This document shows positions 25,411-34,098 of a stretch of DNA of 64,000 nt, piece after piece. The notes beneath the pieces are model-generated. The model saw only the letters and a list, made by a program, of their open reading frames with translations. It was not told the DNA's origin and did not search any database. Source of the DNA: Pseudomonas sihuiensis (GTDB lineage: Bacteria > Pseudomonadota > Gammaproteobacteria > Pseudomonadales > Pseudomonadaceae). Within the stretch, counting starts at the first letter, position 1, and each line of letters opens with the position of its first letter. Where the stretch lies: positions 3,782,001-3,846,000 of the forward strand of contig NZ_LT629797.1 in the NCBI RefSeq assembly GCF_900106015.1, read 5' to 3'. Position numbers and translations under genes: made by a program.

Positions 25411-26144
25411 CCGACCACCTGCCGCTGATCCTCGCGACCTTTCTGCTTGCCGGCATGGTCAAGGGCGTGGTCGGCCTTGGTCTACCGACCATCGCCGTCG
25501 GCCTGCTCGGCCTGGTGATGGCGCCACTGCAGGCCGCTGCGCTGCTGATCATCCCGTCGATGGTGACCAACATCTGGCAGCTCTGTGACGGCCGCAGCCC
25601 GCTGCCGATGTTGCGCCGCCTGTGGCCGATGCTGCTGGGCATCCTCTGCGGCACGCTGCTGGTCGCCGCTCTGCTGCAGAGCCTCGACCTGCCCGGCGCC
25701 ACCCGCTGGCTTGGCGTGGCGCTGGTGGTTTACGCACTGCTCGGCCTGGCCAGGGTGCACTTTCGCGTGGAGCGGGCCAAGGAAGCATGGTTAGGCCCGG
25801 TGATCGGCGCCATCACCGGTGCGATCACCGCGGTGACCGGCGTTTTCGTGATTCCCGCGGTACCCTATCTGCAGGCCATCGGCCTGCAGAAGGACGACCT
25901 GGTTCAGGCTCTGGGATTGTCCTTCAGCGTATCCACCCTGGCCCTGGCGGCAGCGCTCGGTCATAGCGGTGAACTGCTACAACCAGCGGTGCTGGGCCTT
26001 TCGTCGCTTGCTCTGCTACCGGCACTGCTGGGCATGGCCGCCGGTCAGTGGCTACGCAAGCGCATCAGCGCGGAGCGCTTCAAACGCTGGTTCTTCATCG
26101 GTCTGTTGCTGCTCGGCGCCGAGCTGGCATTGCGTGGCCTCTGA
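25407..26144 (+). CDS. TSUP-family sulfite/organosulfonate exporter (TauE/SafE)
   Basis: This 245-residue membrane protein has about eight hydrophobic segments. It starts LPLILATFLLAGMVKGVVGL, matching the first TauE repeat, and has GAITGAITAVTGVFVIPAVP in the second repeat. Family members export sulfite or sulfoacetate or import related anions. It is coupled to the ABM gene and lies downstream of the sulfate uptake operon, so export of excess sulfite or another sulfur anion is a reasonable inference. Confidence 0.85.
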   Translation: MTDHLPLILATFLLAGMVKGVVGLGLPTIAVGLLGLVMAPLQAAALLIIPSMVTNIWQLCDGRSPLPMLRRLWPMLLGILCGTLLVAALLQSLDLPGATRWLGVALVVYALLGLARVHFRVERAKEAWLGPVIGAITGAITAVTGVFVIPAVPYLQAIGLQKDDLVQALGLSFSVSTLALAAALGHSGELLQPAVLGLSSLALLPALLGMAAGQWLRKRISAERFKRWFFIGLLLLGAELALRGL

Positions 26145-26154
26145 GCCGACCTCA

Positions 26155-26556
26155 TCAAATCACGGCAGCCTGCGAGTGCTTGAGGCCGAACCATTGCAGT
26201 TCGGCCAGCAGCGCTACCGCCAAAGCCTGAGCGATGACGAAGGCCTGGCCGAACAGGTTCGGCGACACCCAACCCACCACCAGCAACAGCAGGCTGTCGA
26301 CCACCCAGACGACGTTGACCGCGATCACCGCCCAGATCGCCTGGCGACTGATTTCGGCGCGGTTGGCCAGCCATACCAGCAGAGCGGCGAAGGGCAGCAG
26401 GGCACTGCCGGCGACCAGCAACAGCAGGCGCGGCAGTTCGAGGAAGGCACCCAGCCAGCCTGCCGCCAGTATCAGCAGCAGGCCGGTGAAACCGCTGAGC
26501 AGGCCATCGATCAGCAGAGCGTTGCGTAGCATCGGGGAAGGTTGCAGTGCGTTCAT
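26155..26556 (-). CDS. Small integral membrane protein, unknown
   Basis: This 133-residue protein has four hydrophobic segments (about residues 12-35, 42-60, 70-93 and 100-122) and almost no soluble domain. The ORF extends to 26652, but MNALQPSPMLRNALLIDG with an upstream GGAG-type site is the likely start. It is divergent from an MmyB-type XRE regulator at 26679, the probable controller. I recognise no named function; its layout resembles small Pseudomonas membrane proteins with four helices. Confidence 0.7.
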   Translation of the reverse strand: MNALQPSPMLRNALLIDGLLSGFTGLLLILAAGWLGAFLELPRLLLLVAGSALLPFAALLVWLANRAEISRQAIWAVIAVNVVWVVDSLLLLVVGWVSPNLFGQAFVIAQALAVALLAELQWFGLKHSQAAVI

Positions 26557-26678
26557 GGCGAATCCTCCATAAGGGCACCGGGCTGGTGCCTGGCCTACAG
26601 ATTTCGCCGAAACCAGCAGCGCGTCGATTACCTGCCAGGTAATGGCTGACATGACCTGGCTGGACTATCGTGCAGGCC

Positions 26679-27467
26679 ATGAATAGCCAATCCCAGACCG
26701 CCGGCGCCCTGTTGCGCCAATGGCGCCAGCGACGCCGCCTGAGTCAGCTCGACCTCGCCTGCGAGGCCGAGATTTCCACGCGTCATCTGAGCTTCGTCGA
26801 AACCGGACGCGCCCAGCCCAGCCGCGACATGCTGCTGCACCTGGCGGAACAGCTGGACATGCCCCTGCGCGAACGCAACCGCCTGCTCGCTGCCGCCGGC
26901 TTCGCACCGCTGTACAGCCAGCACGACCTGGCCGACCCGGCCCTGGCACCGGCGCGCCAGGCCATCGAACAATTGCTCAAGGCCCATGAGCCCTATCCGG
27001 CCCTGGCCATCGACCGCCAGTGGAACCTGCTGGCCGCCAACGCGGCAGCCACCGCCTTTCTCGCCGGCATGCCGGGTTTCCTGCTCGGCCCGCCGCTCAA
27101 CGTGATGCGCCTGTCGCTGCACCCCGAAGGCCTGGCTCCACGCATCGCCAACCTGGCGCTGTGGCGCGCGCATCTGCTGATGCGCCTGCAGCGCGATGCG
27201 GAGATCAGCGGCGACGAAACCCTGTTCGACCTGCTCGACGAGCTGCGCGGCTACCCGGCGCCGGCAGAAGTTCCGGCGCCACCGAGCGACGCCGTGCTGG
27301 TACCGCTGCAGCTGCACAGCGAGCACGGCGTGCTCAGCCTGATCAGCACGATCACGGTGTTCGGCACGCCGAATGACGTGACCCTGGCCGAACTGGCGTT
27401 GGAGACCTTCTTCCCCGCCGACGCCTTCACCGCCGAGTACCTGCGCAATCTGATGAAAAGCCCCTGA
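26679..27467 (+). CDS. XRE-family regulator with MmyB-like ligand domain
   Basis: In this 262-residue protein the HTH_3 domain occupies about residues 8-65 (LRQWRQRRRLSQLDLACEAE, ISTRHLSFVETGRAQPSRDM). The rest is the MmyB-type PAS-like domain seen in Streptomyces MmyB, which can bind a fatty acid. A GTG at 26670 is in frame, but the ATG at 26679 is preferred. In this family the regulator usually controls a divergent neighbour, here the four-helix membrane protein. Confidence 0.85.
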   Translation: MNSQSQTAGALLRQWRQRRRLSQLDLACEAEISTRHLSFVETGRAQPSRDMLLHLAEQLDMPLRERNRLLAAAGFAPLYSQHDLADPALAPARQAIEQLLKAHEPYPALAIDRQWNLLAANAAATAFLAGMPGFLLGPPLNVMRLSLHPEGLAPRIANLALWRAHLLMRLQRDAEISGDETLFDLLDELRGYPAPAEVPAPPSDAVLVPLQLHSEHGVLSLISTITVFGTPNDVTLAELALETFFPADAFTAEYLRNLMKSP

Positions 27468-27597
27468 ACGGTAGCGATTTCCGACGAAATCACTCTTTCG
27501 GGTCATGCTCCGCTACGCTTGGCGCAGTAGTCTTGACCGTGCGTCGTTGACGCTGCCAATGCATACCTGCTCAAAACAATAACAAGGAGCACCCCGG

Positions 27598-28344
27598 ATG
27601 CGCTGTAAAGCACTGTTGCGTCATGCTTTTCTCTGGTCGCTCGGACTCTTCGTCGGGCTCTCTCCCGTGGCCTTCGCCGAAGCCGTCAGCCCGCAGGAAC
27701 AGATTCAGATACACGCCAGCCGCGCCACCAGCAGCCTGATGCTGTTACGTGGCGAAGGTTTCCAGAAGACTCATCAGCAGCGCCTGGAGGCTGACCTGGC
27801 CGCTCTGGCCAGCGCCATGCAGAGCCTGCCTCAGGGCAGCTCCGAACTGGCAAGCGCCCATCAGGCGCTCGTTACCCAATTGCGCAACGGCGTTTCCTAT
27901 GGCCCCGGTGACGAGAACGTGCCCTGGCGCTTCCCCGAAGACCTCAGCCGAGCCCTGCGCGACTTTCTCAGCGCGGCCCGCGCACTGCCTGGCGCCGAGG
28001 GGCAAAGCGAGCTGGCGGCCAAGGTCGAGTACCTCAGCGTGCAGTACCTCAGCCGCTCCTATCTGGGTACCTTCGAGATCGCCCGTGAGCAACCCGGCAC
28101 CTACCTTGGCCAGGACGAACGTCTGCTGCTACCTGCCATCGACAGCGAGCTGCACGCGCTCAAGGAACAATCCGACCCGCAGGTGAGCAAGTTGCAGACG
28201 CGCTGGAGCTACCTGCGCGCCGCGCTGGCCGACATGAACAGCCAGAGCAACACGCTGCAGAGTGTCTCCGGCCGTCCCTTCGCGCCCATCACCGTGGATC
28301 GCCATGCCCGCTCGATAACGACCCAGTGGATGGCGATGTACTAG
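27598..28344 (+). CDS. Secreted hypothetical protein, helical
   Basis: The 248-residue product has a signal peptide (about residues 1-27, ending AFAEA). The mature part looks alpha-helical, with many Ala, Leu, Gln and Ser and a conserved-looking YLSVQYLSRSYLGTFEIARE near residue 145. The tail MAMY follows HARSITTQW. AAGGAG precedes the ATG. I do not recognise a domain. It stands alone, followed by a strong palindrome at 28353-28399 that may end its transcript. Confidence 0.7.
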   Translation: MRCKALLRHAFLWSLGLFVGLSPVAFAEAVSPQEQIQIHASRATSSLMLLRGEGFQKTHQQRLEADLAALASAMQSLPQGSSELASAHQALVTQLRNGVSYGPGDENVPWRFPEDLSRALRDFLSAARALPGAEGQSELAAKVEYLSVQYLSRSYLGTFEIAREQPGTYLGQDERLLLPAIDSELHALKEQSDPQVSKLQTRWSYLRAALADMNSQSNTLQSVSGRPFAPITVDRHARSITTQWMAMY

Positions 28345-28352
28345 AAAGGCTC

Positions 28353-28399
28353 GCGGCTGAAGCCCCTCCCACGGAATCTGTGGGAGGGGCTTCAACCGC
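28353..28399. repeat. GCGGCTGAAGCCCCTCCCAC inverted repeat
   Basis: The 20-base arms (28353-28372 and 28380-28399) match with one exception around a 7-base loop. It is a frequent Pseudomonas intergenic element lying between convergent genes, so it may also act as a bidirectional terminator. Confidence 0.6.
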
Positions 28400-28422
28400 G
28401 ACGAACAGAAGAGGCAGCGCGT

Positions 28423-28947
28423 TCAGGCCAGCGCCTTCTTCTCGCGGATGCAGGTCGGCCCGGCGCTTTCCAACACGGCCCGTTCGACCTCCTTGCGCAG
28501 GCCGAGCAGGAAGGCCAGCTCAGCGACTACGAACAGCGGGCCGACCACCAGCCCCATGATGTCGTCGACGAACGCCGGCTTGCGCCCTTCGTAGTAGTGG
28601 CCGATGAACTGGATGATCCAGCCGACCACGAACAGACCGATGCCGGCTGACAGCCACAGCGCGGTGGAGGCGCTCGCCAGGCCGGCTCCAGCCCACAGGC
28701 ACAGCCCCAGCAGCAGCGTCATGAGCAAACCGAAGCGGGTATCCAGACGCAGGTAGAACAGGGCGGCGGCCAGGGCGGTGAGGGTGGCTGGCGCCAGCCA
28801 AAGGCCGGCAAGTTCGAAGCCTGGGCGCGACAGCAGCACGGCGACAGCCAGCACGATCATCGGGATACCGATGAAATGGCTGGCAATGTTGCGTCGGTCG
28901 CGATGGTAGGCGGCATACTGCGCCAGGTGATCGACGAGGGTTTTCAT
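28423..28947 (-). CDS. Mpo1-like / DUF962 membrane protein
   Basis: This 174-residue protein has about four transmembrane helices and the DUF962/YGL010w signature: HRDRRNIASHFIGIPMIVLA at residues 15-34 and FIGHYYEGRKPAFVDDIMG near 113. In yeast Mpo1 these histidines form the iron site of a 2-hydroxy fatty acid dioxygenase. MKTLVDHLAQYAAYH is the usual start, although the frame is open to 29100. It is divergent from a Crp/Fnr regulator. Bacterial function is inferred only. Confidence 0.85.
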   Translation of the reverse strand: MKTLVDHLAQYAAYHRDRRNIASHFIGIPMIVLAVAVLLSRPGFELAGLWLAPATLTALAAALFYLRLDTRFGLLMTLLLGLCLWAGAGLASASTALWLSAGIGLFVVGWIIQFIGHYYEGRKPAFVDDIMGLVVGPLFVVAELAFLLGLRKEVERAVLESAGPTCIREKKALA

Positions 28948-29055
28948 TGTTATCGTCCTCATGTGTGAAACGGGCCCGAGCATGATCACCCTGCCGCGGC
29001 CCGCTGCACTGTCGGCTAGCCGACAATGGCGCCGCGCAACCTCACAGGAGCCGCA

Positions 29056-29739
29056 ATGCCCGATCCCCGTGACTACGTCAGCCAGCTGAGCCAGGGCCAC
29101 TGGTTCGCCGCGCTACCCCAAGAACTGCGCCAGAGCCTGTTGGGCATCGCTCAGCTGCAGCGCCTGGACGCCGGCCAGCGGCTGTTTCGCCGTGGCGACA
29201 AACCCAGCGGGCTGTATGCAGTGGTCGAAGGTGCGGTGCGCGTCGGCGCCGTCAGCGAGAACGGCAAGGAGGCGCTGCTGACCCTGGTCGAGCCGCCCTA
29301 CTGGTTCGGCGAGATTTCCCTGTTCGATGGCCTGCCGCGCACCCACGATGCCTTCGCTGAAAGCGCCAGCACCCTCCTGCTGCTGCCCCAGCACGATCTG
29401 CTCGCCCTGCTCGAATGCCAGCCGCAGTACTGGCGCGATTTTGCCCTGCTGATGAGCCACAAGCTGCGCCTGGCCTTCATCGCTTTGGAAGACATGAGCC
29501 TGCTGCCCGCCGCACCACGCCTGGCCCGGCGCCTGCTGCTGATCGCCGAGAACTACGGCGAAAGCGAACCACGACGGGTGCTGCACCTGGCTCAGGAACA
29601 GCTGGCGCTGATGCTCTCGCTGTCGCGCCAGACCACCAACCAGATCCTCAAGGACCTGCAGGCGCAAGGCGTGGTCCAGCTGACCTACGGCGAAATCGAG
29701 ATTCTCGACTTCGAGCGCCTGCGCCAGCTGGCCTCCTGA
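29056..29739 (+). CDS. Crp/Fnr-family transcriptional regulator
   Basis: In this 227-residue protein a cyclic-nucleotide-binding-like beta-roll covers about residues 20-130 (LFRRGDKPSGLYAVVEGAVR, FGEISLFDGLPRTHDA). A Crp-type winged helix covers 150-225 (LALMLSLSRQTTNQILKDLQ). There is no N-terminal Cys cluster, so it is not an Fnr-type oxygen sensor. An upstream ATG at 29026 is less likely than 29056, which follows CAGGAG. Its effector and targets are unknown. Confidence 0.86.
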   Translation: MPDPRDYVSQLSQGHWFAALPQELRQSLLGIAQLQRLDAGQRLFRRGDKPSGLYAVVEGAVRVGAVSENGKEALLTLVEPPYWFGEISLFDGLPRTHDAFAESASTLLLLPQHDLLALLECQPQYWRDFALLMSHKLRLAFIALEDMSLLPAAPRLARRLLLIAENYGESEPRRVLHLAQEQLALMLSLSRQTTNQILKDLQAQGVVQLTYGEIEILDFERLRQLAS

Positions 29740-29795
29740 ACTGCTGGCGCCCTGCCACTGTCCAAGGCTTGTATTTTTTCCCGGTAGTCCCCTGC

Positions 29796-31760
29796 ATGCC
29801 CGATAGCGCCCGTACCCCGTTGCCCGATGTACTCGCCGGCCCGTTACTGCGACGCGTGGAGCCTGGCCGGCTGGTGCTCTGGCTGGTGGCCAGTCGCGCG
29901 CTGGACCTGCAGCTGTGGCTGCAGGCCGAAGGCGAACAGCCGCGCACGCAGAGCCTCGACGCGCATTGCCAACGGCTGCCACTGGGCCGCCACGCCGTGC
30001 TGCACCTGATCGACCTGCCGCTGGAGCAGGCGCTGCCGCAGGATGTGCGCATCGCCTATGACCTGCAGATCATCGAAAGCCAAGGCACTCGTGGCATGGC
30101 CGACTGGGCGCCGCACTTGCTCTACGACGGCGCCGAGCATGCCGACTTCGTCCTGCGCTCACGGGTGGACCAGTTGCTCCACGGCTCCTGCCGCAAGCCG
30201 CATCACGCTGCTGCTGACGGCCTGCTCTGCGCCGACCGCCTGCTGGCCGGGCAGCACGACGCCAGGCAACGCCCGGCGCTGCTGCTGATGAGTGGCGATC
30301 AGGTCTACGTTGACGACGTCGCCGGGCCGATGCTGTGCGCCATTCACCAGCTGATCGCCCGCCTCGGTCTGTTCGACGAGTTTCTCGAAGGCGCCGTGGT
30401 CGAGGACAGCCAGGCGCTGTATGGCCACCCGGTCGGCTATTACCAGCGCGCCGACCTGCTGCCGGCGGTGAAGAGCAACCAGACCCTGCGCGACAGGTTC
30501 TTCGGCGGTGTGGAGAAACCCGTCTTCACCAGCAACAGCGCCGACAACCATCTGGTGACCTTCGCCGAGATGATCGCCATGTACCTGCTGGTCTGGTCGC
30601 CGCTGCCCTGGACGCTGATCAGCGCACAGCCGCCGCCGCTGAGCGCAGAACAGCAGCAGCGTTATGCTCGTGAGCGCGAGCGCATCGATGCCTTCCGCCA
30701 GAGCCTCGGCCAGGCTGCACGGGTGTTCGCCCACCTGCCGACGCTGATGATCTTCGACGACCACGACGTCACCGATGACTGGAACCTCTCCGCACGCTGG
30801 GAACAGACCGCCTACGGCCACCCGTTCTCCAAACGCATCATCGGCAACGCCCTGCTTGCCTACCTGCTGTGCCAGGGCTGGGGCAACAACCCCGATGTAT
30901 TCGATGAGCCGCTGCAGGCCTTTGCCGACCTGCTGCAGCAGCGGCAGAACAAGCATCTGCGGGCCGCAGCGCAGGACGCGCTGATCGACCAGTTGCTGCA
31001 TTTCGAGCAATGGCACTACGTGCTGCCGACCACGCCCGCGCTGCTGGTGCTGGACACACGCACGCGTCGCTGGCGCAGCGAAGGGCATTTGTCGAAACCC
31101 TCGGGGCTGATGGACTGGGAGGCGCTGTGCGACTTCCAGCAGGCACTGCTCGATCACCCCAGCTGCATCATCGTCTCGCCGGCGCCGATGTTCGGCGTGA
31201 AGCTGATCGAGGGCATCCAGAAACTGTTCACCTATGCCGGCCACCCGCTGATGGTCGATGCGGAAAACTGGATGGCGCATCGCGGCGCGGCCAGCGTGAT
31301 GATGAACATCTTCCGTCACTCACGCACACCGGGGGACTTCGTCATCCTCTCCGGCGACGTGCACTACTCCTTCGTCTACCGCGTGAGCATCCGTCACCGG
31401 CGCGCCAGCCCGACCATCTGGCAGATCACCAGCAGCGGCATCAAGAACGAATTTCCGCACAAACTGCTGGACTGGTTCGACCGCCTCAACCGCTGGCTCT
31501 ACGCGCCCTGGTCGCCGCTCAACTGGCTGACCAAACGCCGGCGCATGCGCGTCACCCCGCTGATCCCCGACCGCAGCCGCGCAGGCGAACGCCTGTGGAA
31601 CGGCGCTGGCCTCGGTCAGGTGTTCTTTGATGAAAAAGGCCGGCCCAAACGCATCATGCAGCTCAACGCCGATGGCTCGAAGCCTGTGACCTTTATCGGC
31701 GAACGTGAAGAGCGGTCAGCCCCAGTCATCACGCCTCGCAGAAGCAAGACGGCTCGGTAG
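29796..31760 (+). CDS. PhoD-like metallophosphatase (alkaline phosphatase D family)
   Basis: In this roughly 654-residue protein metal-ligand motifs of the PhoD/metallophosphatase fold appear in order: LMSGDQVYVDDVAG (about 165-178), MIFDDHDVTDDWN (about 318-330) and VILSGDVHYSFVYR (about 515-528). No signal peptide is visible, unlike secreted Tat-dependent PhoD, so it is probably cytoplasmic. The frame is open upstream into the Crp gene; MPDSARTPLPDVL is chosen. Substrates of these PhoD-like proteins are not well defined. Confidence 0.85.
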   Translation: MPDSARTPLPDVLAGPLLRRVEPGRLVLWLVASRALDLQLWLQAEGEQPRTQSLDAHCQRLPLGRHAVLHLIDLPLEQALPQDVRIAYDLQIIESQGTRGMADWAPHLLYDGAEHADFVLRSRVDQLLHGSCRKPHHAAADGLLCADRLLAGQHDARQRPALLLMSGDQVYVDDVAGPMLCAIHQLIARLGLFDEFLEGAVVEDSQALYGHPVGYYQRADLLPAVKSNQTLRDRFFGGVEKPVFTSNSADNHLVTFAEMIAMYLLVWSPLPWTLISAQPPPLSAEQQQRYARERERIDAFRQSLGQAARVFAHLPTLMIFDDHDVTDDWNLSARWEQTAYGHPFSKRIIGNALLAYLLCQGWGNNPDVFDEPLQAFADLLQQRQNKHLRAAAQDALIDQLLHFEQWHYVLPTTPALLVLDTRTRRWRSEGHLSKPSGLMDWEALCDFQQALLDHPSCIIVSPAPMFGVKLIEGIQKLFTYAGHPLMVDAENWMAHRGAASVMMNIFRHSRTPGDFVILSGDVHYSFVYRVSIRHRRASPTIWQITSSGIKNEFPHKLLDWFDRLNRWLYAPWSPLNWLTKRRRMRVTPLIPDRSRAGERLWNGAGLGQVFFDEKGRPKRIMQLNADGSKPVTFIGEREERSAPVITPRRSKTAR

Positions 31761-31810
31761 CATGAGTCTTTGGCTTTACTCTTTGCTCAGGCGAGATTTG
31801 AGATCAATCC

Positions 31811-32233
31811 ATGCAGGATCATTACTACCCTTTCCATCTCTTTGGTGCAGTCTTCGCGTCTGCAACCGAGGCGCAGCAATACGTTTTCGAACAGTGGGAA
31901 CCAGAGCCCCCCGAGGGCGCCACCGATGCCGAGTACGCAGCCTGGGAGGAGCGAAATCCGACCTGGCGGCTAGCTGAGGAGCTGGAGTTCTACATCGATT
32001 CGGATTTTGTGGAGCTTGCCGACAGCCTCGCGAACGTGATTTCCCAGATTCGAAGCGCGGATGAAAGTGCGTGGCTCAGTACCAACGCAAAGGCATTCAG
32101 TCACTTCATCATCATTTCGGATAACCCGGATGCAATCTGGGCCGATCGACGCCCTGACGCCTCGCAAACAAGACCTGTAACCCGTCCCCCCGAAAGCACA
32201 GCAACCCTCACCTATCTCGGCCGATTCAACTGA
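31811..32233 (+). CDS. Small acidic protein, Imm22-like (possible orphan immunity protein)
   Basis: This 140-residue, strongly acidic protein has lower-GC codon use than its neighbours. HLFGAVFASATEAQQYVFEQ followed later by EFYIDSDFVELAD has the layout I recall for the Immunity-22 family (a short strand with G-x-F, an EA-YV helix, then a D-x-DFxE segment). The assignment is from memory of the family pattern and is moderate at best. No toxin gene is next to it. The C-terminal 25 residues (TRPVTRPPESTATLTYL) look unstructured. Confidence 0.5.
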   Translation: MQDHYYPFHLFGAVFASATEAQQYVFEQWEPEPPEGATDAEYAAWEERNPTWRLAEELEFYIDSDFVELADSLANVISQIRSADESAWLSTNAKAFSHFIIISDNPDAIWADRRPDASQTRPVTRPPESTATLTYLGRFN

Positions 32234-32258
32234 CCAGGGCGCGCCTTAGCAAGACCCT

Positions 32259-32564
32259 CTAACCCAGCACAGGCCGCATGAAACTGCGCTCGTAACTGAT
32301 GACGCAGCGGGTTTCCTCAGCGTATTTGAAGGCCGCCAGGCATTCGGCATCGGCGAAGGAGTCCTGCCGATAGCGCTCGTAAGCAGCCAGGCTGGGGAAG
32401 CTGAACAACGCCAAAGCCACATTGTTGGCGCCCTCGGATGGCAGGAAATAGCCGTGGTGCGTGCCGCCGAACTTCGCGACCAGGGGAATCCACAACTTGG
32501 CGTAATGCTCGAAGGCTTCGAGCTTGTAAGGGTCGATGATGTAGCGCAGGTAACAGGTGATCAT
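32259..32564 (-). CDS. NIPSNAP-family protein (paralog 2)
   Basis: This 101-residue protein is nearly identical to the NIPSNAP at 12812-13117 (about 88 of 101 residues the same). The central FGGTHHGYFLPSEGANNVA is unchanged. It follows the polyamine oxidase gene by 80 bases on the same strand, whereas its paralog follows an exporter gene. The high identity suggests recent duplication or gene conversion. Confidence 0.85.
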   Translation of the reverse strand: MITCYLRYIIDPYKLEAFEHYAKLWIPLVAKFGGTHHGYFLPSEGANNVALALFSFPSLAAYERYRQDSFADAECLAAFKYAEETRCVISYERSFMRPVLG

Positions 32565-32644
32565 TCAAACCTCCGGGCACTGGATCAGTGCCAGGATATG
32601 AACATAACCGGCAACCGAACCGCCATCGTCACCTGCAACAACGC

Positions 32645-33952
32645 TCAACGCATCTTCTCAAGCATCTGGTAGTACCACATGCCGGCCGCCAGCATCGGGT
32701 TGCCGAGCTGGTCGCCGAGCGGCACCTTGATGTGCTTGCAGGCGGCGAAGGTGTCGTACTGCTCCAGATCGCCGGTGATGGCCTTGGCCATGATCTCACC
32801 CATGATGTGGGTGGTGGCGATGCCATGGCCGGAGTAGCCCTGGCAATACCAGACGTTGGACGACAGCTTGCCCAGCTGCGGGATGCGGTTCATCACGATG
32901 CCCATGGCGCAGCTCCACTGGAAGTCGATCTGCACGCCCTTGAGTTGCGGGAAGGTGCGCTCGATGCACGGCCGCAGTTCACCGGCGATATCGCGCGAAT
33001 CACGCCCGGAGTAGTTGCAGCCGCCGCCAAATAGCAGGCGACCGTCGGCGGTGAGGCGGTAGTAGTCGAGCACGAAGCGGCAGTCGTATACCGCCAGGTC
33101 CTGCGGGTTGATTTCTTTCGCCAGCTCGCCCAGCGGCGCGGTGGTGACGATGCCGCCCATGGCCGGAAAGATCAGACCCTTGAGCTTGCGCCGCTCCAGC
33201 TTGTGGTAGACGTCACCGGCCAGCAGCACTTGCTTGGCCTCGATGCGCCCGCCCGTGGTAACCACCGCCGGACGCTTGCCGTGGACGATCTCCAGCACCT
33301 CGGAATGCTCGAAGATCAGCGCGCCCAGGCTCTCGGCGGCCCTGGCCTCGCCGATGCACAGGTTGAGCGGGTGCAGGTGCATGTTGCGGGTGTTCCTGAT
33401 CGCCCCGCAGTAAAGCTCGCTGCCCAGGTGCGCACGTACGCCGGCGGCGTCGAGCAGGGTCACATCATCGCCCATGCCACGGCGCAGCGCTTCATCGTAG
33501 GTGGCCTTGAGCTCGTCCATATGGCTGGCTTTCATTGCCGTATGCAGGTGGCCGTGCTTGAGGTCGCAGTCGATGCCGTACTTGGCCACGCGGTTCTTGA
33601 TGATCTCGTGGCCGCGCCAGCGCAGGTGCCAGATGAAGTCGTCCACTTCATCGCCCAGCGTGTTGCGCATCTGCTTGCGCATGGCCTCGTCGCCGGACAG
33701 GCTGCCGGTGACCTGGCCGCCGTTGCGCCCGCTGGCGCCCCAGCCGACCTTGTTGGTTTCCACCACGGCCACCTTGAGGCCGCGCTCGGCCAGCTCCACT
33801 GCCGTGGCGATGCCGGTGAAACCGCCACCGATGATGGCCACGTCGACGGTGACACTGCCCTGCAGTGTCGGGTAGTCGCTCTCGAAGTTGAGCGAGGCCG
33901 AGTAATAGGAGGGTGCGCGCTCGGCGGCAGGTTTGGCGGGTTGCTTGATCAT
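32645..33952 (-). CDS. FAD-dependent oxidoreductase, gamma-glutamylputrescine oxidase type (PuuB/PauB-like)
   Basis: This 435-residue DAO-fold flavoenzyme has a Rossmann motif VAIIGGGFTGIATAVELAERG at about 39-59 and VGWGASGRNGGQVTGSLSGD near 73-92. The motif GYSGHGIATTHIMGE near the C-terminus completes the FAD site. The frame is open to 34261, but MIKQPAKPAAERAPSYY is the natural start. It lies downstream of a glutamine-synthetase-like gene. Together they match the gamma-glutamylation route for polyamine breakdown, where this enzyme oxidises a gamma-glutamylated polyamine to an aldehyde. Confidence 0.86.
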   Translation of the reverse strand: MIKQPAKPAAERAPSYYSASLNFESDYPTLQGSVTVDVAIIGGGFTGIATAVELAERGLKVAVVETNKVGWGASGRNGGQVTGSLSGDEAMRKQMRNTLGDEVDDFIWHLRWRGHEIIKNRVAKYGIDCDLKHGHLHTAMKASHMDELKATYDEALRRGMGDDVTLLDAAGVRAHLGSELYCGAIRNTRNMHLHPLNLCIGEARAAESLGALIFEHSEVLEIVHGKRPAVVTTGGRIEAKQVLLAGDVYHKLERRKLKGLIFPAMGGIVTTAPLGELAKEINPQDLAVYDCRFVLDYYRLTADGRLLFGGGCNYSGRDSRDIAGELRPCIERTFPQLKGVQIDFQWSCAMGIVMNRIPQLGKLSSNVWYCQGYSGHGIATTHIMGEIMAKAITGDLEQYDTFAACKHIKVPLGDQLGNPMLAAGMWYYQMLEKMR

Positions 33953-33985
33953 GTTCACTGCATGTCCTTGTGGCGGCAAGCCGCC

Positions 33986-34005
33986 GTAGGGTGCGCTGTG
34001 CGCAC
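33986..34005. repeat. GTAGGGTGCGC palindrome, copy 4
   Basis: GTAGGGTGCGC-tgt-GCGCAC lies in the 146-base gap between the synthetase and oxidase genes of the polyamine pair. Confidence 0.6.
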
Positions 34006-34098
34006 AGTTGAATCCGTATTCGCGGACAAGTCCGCACCCACAAGCCCCTGCTGCGCCCTGTGGGAGCAGCCTTGGCCTCGAAGCTGTTGTCCCTCGAC

